Source of the DNA: Deltaproteobacteria bacterium
GTDB taxonomy: Bacteria > Desulfobacterota > DSM-4660 > Desulfatiglandales > B25-G16
Length of the DNA stretch: 12,265 bases
Direction of reading: 5' to 3'
Assembly: GCA_003646875.1 (NCBI GenBank)
Contig: QMLT01000024.1
Location: 1 to 12,265, forward strand
Under the pieces are notes generated by a model that saw only the letters and a list, made by a program, of their open reading frames with translations, searched no databases and was not told the DNA's origin. Position 1 is the stretch's first letter. The number at the start of each line of letters is the position of its first letter. Made by a program: the position numbers and the translations under genes. This document shows positions 6,975-12,265 of this stretch, piece after piece.

Positions 6975-7882
6975 ATCCAGTCATTTTGACTTTTCAGGTT
7001 GGTATTCGGTTCTCCCTCTTTTTCTTCCAGATATGATCGCAGCGCCCACACAGCCCACTCACGGCCCTGTAATAAAATCACCTTACGCTGAGTGCCGTCT
7101 TCGATTTCAAAGCCGAGTTCAATAAATCCTGACACAGCTTCATCTGAAATACCCACCCTGACTATATGGCCGGGCATGCTCAAAAGCATTTCTGGCTGCG
7201 AAACCACGCTCCGCAGATCTTCTTGAGGCAAGGAGCTCAATGCTGCAAAAAATCGCTCAGCAGAATAGATACGATTTTCAAAACTTGGTAATTCTTCAAG
7301 CTTACCAGTCAGCGCCATGTCAATTCTTTTAATATATTGGATCAAATCTGATGGTATTTCTAATTCCTTCAGCACACGATTGTTAGCATTCAAAAGATAT
7401 ATTTTTAGACCATCGCCTGCTTTTTCAAGGTAGGTCCGAACCCAGGATCCATCGCTGAAAAGCCTGAGCATCTCAAAGGGTGAGGCAATTTTATGAGCTA
7501 TTGTCTGAGGAAGCGTGAGATAGATTTTTTTAAAGCGCTCGGAAGATACCATAATGCCCTTGTTGGGTAAAATATTTAATGCCATCTGGGTAAATGTGGT
7601 GGCTCCGCGAGCCTCACGCTGTAAAAATTGACGGTCAGTGACAATCTGGTCAAGTGTCTGTCGGGCCATTATAGTTCGATGACCTATTTCCCAAATTGCC
7701 CCGGATTCAGGTCGTTTAGAATTTGTTGTGACAAGGTAGGAGCCGACTGTTTGCTCAAACCAGTCGAACCTCAGCTCTGATATAAAAACACCGAGAATAA
7801 ATAGAATCAATACTAAATGCCGTATGGCAAACAGTCTTTTTGCCCATTCTTTGAAATCTCTTGGTTCATACCATTCCATCAT
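6971..7882 (-). CDS. Unrecognised single-pass membrane protein coupled to the class A PBP
   Basis: I do not recognise this 303-residue protein. A basic N-terminal segment (to about residue 22) precedes one hydrophobic helix (about 21-36). The rest, about 265 residues, should be periplasmic, because there is no cleavable signal, lipobox or second helix. The soluble part is mixed alpha/beta, without Cys and without an obvious catalytic motif. Two small patterns stand out: GATTFTQMALNILPNKG (93-109) and RIYSAERFFAALSSLP (204-219). Its stop codon overlaps the GTG start of the PBP gene by four bases, which points to translational coupling and a functional link. By analogy with outer-membrane Lpo activators and other PBP partners, it could be a PBP regulator, but that is inference from position only. 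Two tandem ATG codons begin the gene, with a weak AGG just upstream. Confidence 0.8.
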   Translation of the reverse strand: MMEWYEPRDFKEWAKRLFAIRHLVLILFILGVFISELRFDWFEQTVGSYLVTTNSKRPESGAIWEIGHRTIMARQTLDQIVTDRQFLQREARGATTFTQMALNILPNKGIMVSSERFKKIYLTLPQTIAHKIASPFEMLRLFSDGSWVRTYLEKAGDGLKIYLLNANNRVLKELEIPSDLIQYIKRIDMALTGKLEELPSFENRIYSAERFFAALSSLPQEDLRSVVSQPEMLLSMPGHIVRVGISDEAVSGFIELGFEIEDGTQRKVILLQGREWAVWALRSYLEEKEGEPNTNLKSQNDWM

Positions 7883-7933
7883 GCCTATATCTACGTATAC
7901 ATCTCTTCTTATCTCAAGTCCGCTCTACTTTGC

Positions 7934-7961
7934 CTTATAATGTCAGGGTTCGTTATAACAA
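7934..7961 (-). promoter_or_regulatory. Probable promoter of the envelope operon
   Basis: On the minus strand, TTGTTA (7956-7961) and TATAAG (7934-7939) are separated by 16 bases. The start codon of the first operon gene lies about 50 bases downstream. The -10 box matches five of six consensus positions and the -35 box four. The site sits just past the terminator of the preceding minus-strand gene, which is where a new transcription unit would begin. Confidence 0.45.
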
Positions 7962-7963
7962 TC

Positions 7964-7990
7964 AAAAAAGGGTCTTTACTAAGACCCTTT
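7964..7990 (-). terminator. Intrinsic terminator of the CBS-domain gene
   Basis: A perfect 10-base stem, AAAGGGTCTT (7967-7976) and AAGACCCTTT (7981-7990), has a 4-base loop. On the minus strand the stem runs into six Ts (7964-7969). It lies about 130 bases past the stop of the CBS gene and separates that gene from the envelope operon. On the plus strand the stem is followed by CCTTGCG, so it is directional. Confidence 0.8.
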
Positions 7991-8123
7991 CCTTGCGTGA
8001 AATGAACTATTAAAGTGATAGGATTACCTGTAAAGGCAGCTCAGCGCAAAAAATGATGATCATGTCCCATTATTGGGAGCGTCTCAACATATCCAGATTT
8101 TATCTACAATGATCATTTCAATT

Positions 8124-8768
8124 CTATCGTTTTCTCACATGAACTTCATAATCCTTATCCTGTAATTCCTCAATCAGTTTATCGACATTCTCGGTATCCA
8201 CATGAACAACTATATCCTTACCTCCTATTTCAGTGGAAGATATCATATGGAGAGTCAATATTTTCATACCCTTCTTAGATGTTGCCTTGCATATATCCTC
8301 AAGTATAGGTTTATCAGTTTTGCTCATTACCTCAACCCGTGTGCCAGGCATGCCAATACCGAGAGTCGGGTTGACAACCTTATAAAAGAAATCATTGGTA
8401 GTTAATATACCTACTAATTGTCCACTTTTTTCTATAGCTAACAATGAGCCAACCTGTCTATTCTGGGCTATGGCCAGGGCTTCTTCAATAGTCATTTCCG
8501 GATTTACAGTAACGGGATTTTTTTCCATAATTTCTTTTACCGTTGTATTTCCAAGAAGATAGCCAATTTCCCAGACACTGAGAGATGTCGCTTTAGAGGG
8601 TGTATATGCCTCTAACCTGTGTTCTGTAACAATACCCACGAGCTTTCCTCTGTCTACTATGGGCAAGCGGCGAATTTTATGTGCATCCATAATCTTTTTT
8701 GCATCTGAAACACTTGTGTTACTCGGAATAGTCACCACATTCATTGTCATTATATCTTTTACGTACAT
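8124..8768 (-). CDS. Tandem CBS-domain protein with C-terminal ACT-like domain (AcuB-like)
   Basis: This 214-residue soluble protein has no membrane segment. It contains two CBS motifs: residues about 3-55 (KDIMTMNVVTI...RRLPIVDRGKLVGIVT) and 75-132 (VKEIMEKNPVTV...GSLLAIEKSGQLVGILT). A C-terminal segment (about 143-213, from RVEVMSK) has the beta-alpha-beta pattern of an ACT domain. CBS pairs bind adenine nucleotides such as AMP or ATP, and ACT domains often bind amino acids. The combination resembles AcuB-type proteins, whose exact role is not well defined. The protein is probably a sensor or allosteric partner rather than an enzyme. The start is well supported by GGAGG (8775-8779) six bases before ATG. 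It lies 138 bases after the RmlD-like gene and may have its own promoter. Confidence 0.85.
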   Translation of the reverse strand: MYVKDIMTMNVVTIPSNTSVSDAKKIMDAHKIRRLPIVDRGKLVGIVTEHRLEAYTPSKATSLSVWEIGYLLGNTTVKEIMEKNPVTVNPEMTIEEALAIAQNRQVGSLLAIEKSGQLVGILTTNDFFYKVVNPTLGIGMPGTRVEVMSKTDKPILEDICKATSKKGMKILTLHMISSTEIGGKDIVVHVDTENVDKLIEELQDKDYEVHVRKR

Positions 8769-8803
8769 TGTTTGCCTCCTTTTCTTTATAGTTGCTATTT
8801 CTT

Positions 8804-8833
8804 TACATACCCTTATCCAAGTGTTAAACGCAA
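8804..8833 (-). promoter_or_regulatory. Possible promoter of the CBS-domain gene
   Basis: On the minus strand, TTGCGT (8828-8833) and TATGTA (8804-8809) are separated by 18 bases, about 35 bases upstream of the start codon. Each box matches four of six consensus positions. The gene might equally be read through from the reductase gene upstream, since no terminator is visible between them. Confidence 0.3.
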
Positions 8834-8906
8834 TTCTTTTAGTTCGATGTAATTATTTCGTTTTTATTGACCATGTTATTTATTATACGCATAAAAGATA
8901 ATTATT

Positions 8907-9791
8907 TCAATGAGACTCTTCTTCTCCTTTTAGTAATCTTTTACCATATTTATCAATAAAAATATCAAGGTCTTTTTGCCAATAAGGCATAATATTAAGC
9001 CCTTCTAACTTTAGCTGCCTGTTCTCAAGAATAGAATTGAGTGGCCTTATTGCAGGTGTGGGATACTCCTCGCTGGCACAAGGCAAAACAGGGATTGTAA
9101 TTTCCATTTTTTCTAAAAAATATTTTGCCCACTCATATTTGCTGCAATAACCTTCTGATGTGGCATGATAAACTCCCTCTTTTCTATTGTCTATCAATAC
9201 CTTGATTTGCTGGGCAAGCCTATAAGACCATGTAGGAGAACCAATCTGATCGTTAACAACATATATAGACTTTTGGTCCTTTTTCATGGCCAATTGAAGT
9301 ATCTGTTTTAAAAAACTATCTCCTCTCACACCATAAATCCAACCAGCCCTGATAATAATATAATGTGGAGTATTTTGCTTCACAGCCATTTCGCTCTCCA
9401 TCTTTGTTAAACCATAACAAGAGAGGGGACTCGTGGGATCATCTTCAAAGTATGGTTGCGGTAGTCTCTTTCGGCCATTGAATATAAGATCTGAGGATAT
9501 ATGAACAATAATTTTGTCATATCTGGCCGCCCCCTGTGCCAGATTCCTCGGACCCTCCACATTAATTCTCTCAGCTAACTTTTTCTCTTTCTCGCACTCG
9601 TCAACGTTGGTTAAGGCAGCACAATTAAGTATTATATCAGGCGATAATTGATCAATACTCATTATGACCTTGTCCCAACTGGTAATATCGAGCTCTTCTT
9701 TGTTTGGAGAAATGATTTCATAGTCATCTTTCAAGACTTTTTTACACTCACTGCCAAGCTGTCCGCTTGAGCCAGTCAATAAAATCTTCAT
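8907..9791 (-). CDS. rfbD: dTDP-4-dehydrorhamnose reductase (RmlD-type SDR)
   Basis: This 294-residue short-chain dehydrogenase of the RmlD branch would reduce dTDP-4-dehydro-L-rhamnose to dTDP-L-rhamnose with NAD(P)H, the last step of rhamnose donor synthesis for surface polysaccharide. The N-terminal TGSSGQLG (6-13) is the nucleotide-binding loop. ILNCAALTNVDECE (54-67) and HISSDLIFNG (97-106) are the family motifs, and YGLTK gives catalytic Y126 and K130. RPLNSILEN near the C-terminus is typical of RmlD substrate-binding regions. SSDLIFNG replaces the commoner STDYVFDG, a conservative change. The start is ATG with a GGGGG stretch about eight bases upstream. No rfbA, rfbB or rfbC lies nearby, so a different nucleotide-sugar substrate is possible. 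Confidence 0.85.
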   Translation of the reverse strand: MKILLTGSSGQLGSECKKVLKDDYEIISPNKEELDITSWDKVIMSIDQLSPDIILNCAALTNVDECEKEKKLAERINVEGPRNLAQGAARYDKIIVHISSDLIFNGRKRLPQPYFEDDPTSPLSCYGLTKMESEMAVKQNTPHYIIIRAGWIYGVRGDSFLKQILQLAMKKDQKSIYVVNDQIGSPTWSYRLAQQIKVLIDNRKEGVYHATSEGYCSKYEWAKYFLEKMEITIPVLPCASEEYPTPAIRPLNSILENRQLKLEGLNIMPYWQKDLDIFIDKYGKRLLKGEEESH

Positions 9792-9977
9792 TCTCGCAAT
9801 CCCCCAAGTTTGTGCTGTTAGAACGGCCTGTTGAAATACATAAAAATAGTATAAAACACGATATCCATCTTGCTCACACCATATATAATTTCCAGATGAG
9901 CTTTAATATAATTCGCATTTATCTCTAAAGCATTCCGATTATTACTACTATAATCATCAAAATTGTATTTAAAAGCC

Positions 9978-10349
9978 CTAAAGATTTGATAGTATAGCAA
10001 TCCCCAGGACAAAAATTATGAGCCCACACAAACGGATGTAACTGGTACTGGCTTTATTGAACCACCAATCCATAAGACGTTTAATCTGGGGCATCGGTCC
10101 CATGATCAAATATAATCCCTTCAGTAAGGCAATCACTCCCAATACAAGAGACAAAAAAAATACCTGTGTACATACAAAGGCACCTATTACCAAAACAACC
10201 CCGAAAATAATCGGTACAATAGATAGTGCCCTTACTTTTTCTGTAAAAAAGAGTTTTTTCAAAATCCTCATTGTTCTTTCAGTATAAATAAGTATAAAGA
10301 CACCTGTGACGATCCATAGTATTGCTATAATATATAGTGCTATACTCAT
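9978..10349 (-). CDS. Small four-helix membrane protein, uncharacterised
   Basis: This 123-residue protein is almost entirely membrane-embedded, with four predicted helices at about residues 2-22, 41-60, 63-83 and 104-121. Short basic loops after helix 1 (TMRILKKLF) and helix 3 (QIKRLMDWW) suggest cytoplasmic loops. Each half has the same order: a helix with a Gly, a basic amphipathic stretch, then another Gly-containing helix. This loosely resembles small DUF2065/YjeT-like proteins and suggests an internal duplication. I chose ATG at 10349 because GGAGG (10355-10359) lies five bases upstream. A TTG start at 10361 would overlap that ribosome-binding site itself. Function is unknown. It precedes the reductase gene on the same strand by about 185 bases. 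Confidence 0.75.
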   Translation of the reverse strand: MSIALYIIAILWIVTGVFILIYTERTMRILKKLFFTEKVRALSIVPIIFGVVLVIGAFVCTQVFFLSLVLGVIALLKGLYLIMGPMPQIKRLMDWWFNKASTSYIRLCGLIIFVLGIAILSNL

Positions 10350-10406
10350 AGTATCCTCCAATAATCACACCATTTAAAACCCATTACTCTGCAAAACTCA
10401 ATCTAA

Positions 10407-10435
10407 GATATAATTTGAATAAAGAGTATAGACAA
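10407..10435 (-). promoter_or_regulatory. Probable promoter of the four-helix membrane protein gene
   Basis: On the minus strand, TTGTCT (10430-10435) and TATATC (10407-10412) are separated by exactly 17 bases, leaving a leader of about 50 bases that contains GGAGG. Both boxes match four of six consensus positions. Confidence 0.4.
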
Positions 10436-10563
10436 AATTCTCCATATGGTCAAGGTAAACCCGCCATTCCCCTACCCCACCTATCGCATTTTTAACCATA
10501 TCTATGAGAATTGAAATGTTAGATAAAAAAGTTGTGCTTGAAAAAACTATGAAAAAGTGTTCA

Positions 10564-10572
10564 TGCTATAAT
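10564..10572 (+). promoter_or_regulatory. Extended -10 promoter candidate for pgi
   Basis: TGCTATAAT is a perfect extended -10 element. No good -35 box lies at the standard distance, but extended -10 promoters tolerate that. It would give a leader of about 107 bases. A second -10-like TATACT at 10657-10662 lies much closer to pgi but also lacks a -35 box. Together with the minus-strand promoter near 10407-10435, these account for the recognisable signals in the 336-base gene-free stretch 10350-10685; I see no RNA gene there. Confidence 0.45.
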
Positions 10573-10685
10573 TTTATCAGTAATAATGTCCACCAAGAGT
10601 GCCTACGTAATTTTTAGGCTTAATATAAATGGAATTTATTAGAACACAGAATAATCTATACTATTCAGAATAAAAGGAGTTGAAT

Positions 10686-12200
10686 ATGCAAGGGATGAAG
10701 CTAATAGGTTTTAAGGAAAACAAAACCATAAAAATGCAGAAAGAAAGAGCTAACGGCAAAAAGAATCCATTTAATGAGGCATCGTGGCAATCGTCGAATA
10801 GAATCTCTTTAGACCTTACCTATCTATTTGACACCCCAGGAGATTCATCATCTATAACCCTTAAAGATATTGAAGATATTGCGCCCCAGGTAATAAAGGC
10901 CCATAAAATGTTAAAAAAAGATCAAGGAGATATATGTGATGATGGGATACCCATGACTGGCTGGCAAACCCTCCCAGAAGAGATCACCCCCACTCATTTA
11001 GAGGAAATACAATCGGCAGCCCAAAGCCTTGGGAGCCAGATTGATGCATTTGTCTCTTTAGGAATAGGAGGATCATATTTAGGCATCGAGGCCACATGGA
11101 GGGCATTAACTCATACCTATTTCAACCAGTTAAGCCGAAATGAAAGAGGTAATGCGCCAGAGATTTACTTTCTTGGTCAAAATATGGACCCTGACTATTT
11201 AAGAGATACACTCGATATGCTGCAAGGCAAAATTGTAGGAATAAATGTTATATCGAAATCAGGGACAACAACAGAAACTGCAATTGCCTTTAGAATCCTG
11301 CGTAATGTACTGGAGAAAAACTGGGGTCACGCTGCCAAAGATTTAATATATGTGACTACTGATGCTACCAGAGGAGCCCTTAAGAATTTATCAAAGGAGA
11401 AGGGATATAAAACCTTTCCTATCCCTGATAATATCGGTGGTCGTTTTTCAATATTGACTGATGTTGGGTTGTTTGGGCTCGCTATCGCCAATATTGATAT
11501 CAAGGAATTCGCTGCTGGCTTCAAATATATGAGAAATATCACCATGGTAGACGATTTCTGGAAAAACCCAAGTCTTCTTCATGCAGCAGCTCGTCATGCA
11601 GCATGGTTAAAGGGTAAAAAAATAGAGATAGTAGCCACAAATTCAGTGCCCTTATATGGCGTAGCCAGGTGGATGGAGCAGTTATTTCCAGAAAGTGAAG
11701 GACATTCTGGGCATGGTATGTGGGTATCTCCTTCTCTTTACTCAGAAAAGTTGCATGCTAATGGCCAGATGGTTCAACAGGGCGAACGAAATATTTTAGA
11801 GACCTTTATTATGTTACAAGAGCATGATAACACAGTTACTATTCCCCACGACAAAGATAACATTGATGGATTGAATTATTTAGTGAAGAAAGGTCAAGAC
11901 ATAAATAGCATAAACAGAAAGGTAATCGAAGGACCTGCATATGCCCATTATTTAGGTGATGTTCCTAACATGATAATTGAAATACCAAGAAGAAACGCAT
12001 TTAGTTTGGGTGAAATCTACTATATGATGGAAATATCCGTAGCCATAAGCGGCTATCTCTTAGGTCACAATCCATTTATACAGCCAGGTGTAGAAGATTA
12101 TAAAAAAGCAATGTTTGCGCTGCTCGATAAACCTGGTTTTGAGAAAAAAGGAAAAGAGATCAAGGATAAGATCAGTAAGATGAAAAATATTAAAATATGA
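10686..12200 (+). CDS. pgi: Glucose-6-phosphate isomerase
   Basis: This 504-residue cytoplasmic enzyme interconverts glucose 6-phosphate and fructose 6-phosphate. The sugar-isomerase signatures are all present: SLGIGGSYLG (124-133), VISKSGTTTET (188-198) and GGRFSILTDVG (251-261). QLFPESEG (332-339) carries the likely catalytic E336, EKLHANGQ (354-361) has H357, and QPGVEDYKKAMFALL (466-480) has K473. The C-terminal signature reads NPFIQPGVE, with Ile where most homologues have Asp or Asn. I chose ATG 10686 because GGAG (10676-10679) lies six bases upstream. The TTG at 10680 directly abuts that site, so it is unlikely. The stop codon overlaps a following ATG by one reading-frame shift (ATGA), suggesting a downstream partner in an operon. 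Confidence 0.96.
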   Translation: MQGMKLIGFKENKTIKMQKERANGKKNPFNEASWQSSNRISLDLTYLFDTPGDSSSITLKDIEDIAPQVIKAHKMLKKDQGDICDDGIPMTGWQTLPEEITPTHLEEIQSAAQSLGSQIDAFVSLGIGGSYLGIEATWRALTHTYFNQLSRNERGNAPEIYFLGQNMDPDYLRDTLDMLQGKIVGINVISKSGTTTETAIAFRILRNVLEKNWGHAAKDLIYVTTDATRGALKNLSKEKGYKTFPIPDNIGGRFSILTDVGLFGLAIANIDIKEFAAGFKYMRNITMVDDFWKNPSLLHAAARHAAWLKGKKIEIVATNSVPLYGVARWMEQLFPESEGHSGHGMWVSPSLYSEKLHANGQMVQQGERNILETFIMLQEHDNTVTIPHDKDNIDGLNYLVKKGQDINSINRKVIEGPAYAHYLGDVPNMIIEIPRRNAFSLGEIYYMMEISVAISGYLLGHNPFIQPGVEDYKKAMFALLDKPGFEKKGKEIKDKISKMKNIKI

Positions 12201-12265
12201 TTGATATTGGCCTTATGGGAAAAATGCGAGTAAACCGCAATTGAATTGTAGCCATGTTAAAAAAA
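12197..12265 (+). other. Possible interrupted start of a 6-phosphogluconate dehydrogenase-like gene
   Basis: An ATG overlapping the pgi stop codon (ATGA) opens a 15-codon frame, MIDIGLMGKMRVNRN, that ends at TGA 12242-12244. The same frame then continues IVAMLKK to the window edge. The start resembles the Rossmann N-terminus of 6-phosphogluconate dehydrogenases (IGLIGLGKMGxN pattern), but two residues of the Gly-rich loop seem missing and its last Gly is Arg. It could be a degraded or frameshifted gene, a sequence error, or a chance resemblance. With 69 bases visible this cannot be resolved. Confidence 0.3.

Noticed and set aside
8067..8082. Short hairpin TCCCA-TTAT-TGGGA in the CBS/envelope operon gap
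   Set aside because: The stem has only five pairs and no T-run. The much stronger hairpin at 7964-7990 explains termination.
9818..10012. 64-codon minus-strand frame as a real gene
   Set aside because: It overlaps the 3' end of the membrane protein gene, has no Shine-Dalgarno, and only one short piece resembles a known motif. It is kept as a possible remnant, not a gene.
10538..10572. TTGAAA and TATAAT upstream of pgi as a -35/-10 pair
   Set aside because: The spacer is 23 bases, too long for sigma-70. Only the extended -10 element is retained.
1..12265. CRISPR array, insertion sequence, toxin-antitoxin pair or phage gene
   Set aside because: No regularly spaced direct repeats and no transposase, integrase or toxin-like frames were seen on either strand.

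Overview
The window is a stretch of bacterial chromosome, fairly AT-rich and densely coding. It has no phage, plasmid or insertion-sequence genes. The organism looks like a Gram-negative-type (diderm) bacterium. It has a class A penicillin-binding protein next to a SPOR-domain protein, a RmuC, a dTDP-rhamnose-type reductase, and a selenocysteine tRNA, so it probably makes selenoproteins. The base composition, the dispersed-repeat style and selC would suit Desulfobacterota, Nitrospirota or anammox-type Planctomycetota, but the lineage cannot be settled from this sequence.

Layout. At the left edge rnhA (RNase HI, minus) is divergent from rmuC (plus). The roughly 410-base gap between them holds a MITE-like composite repeat (541-741) with nested inverted repeats. 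rmuC converges on gpmA (phosphoglycerate mutase, minus). gpmA has a near-consensus sigma-70 promoter and is divergent from selC (tRNA-Sec, anticodon UCA). selC appears to have its own promoter just upstream, a dyad over the -35 box, and an intrinsic terminator behind it.

Bases 7882 down to 3394 form a three-gene minus-strand cell-envelope operon. In order, these are an unrecognised single-pass membrane protein, a bifunctional class A PBP translationally coupled to it by a 4-base overlap, and a three-helix membrane protein with a cytoplasmic helical region and a periplasmic C-terminal SPOR domain. This is the most promising under-described unit in the window: a candidate peptidoglycan-synthase module with two possible accessory factors.

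The right-hand part holds a CBS-CBS-ACT-like regulatory protein, an RmlD-type reductase without the rest of its pathway, and a small four-helix membrane protein that may be an internal duplication, all on the minus strand. Then comes pgi (glucose-6-phosphate isomerase, plus). Overlapping the pgi stop codon is a very short frame that resembles the N-terminus of 6-phosphogluconate dehydrogenase but meets a TGA after 15 codons. The window ends before this can be resolved.

The genes span housekeeping carbon metabolism (gpmA, pgi), nucleic-acid maintenance (rnhA, rmuC), selenocysteine translation (selC) and envelope synthesis. I see no CRISPR array, no toxin-antitoxin pair and no clear defence system.
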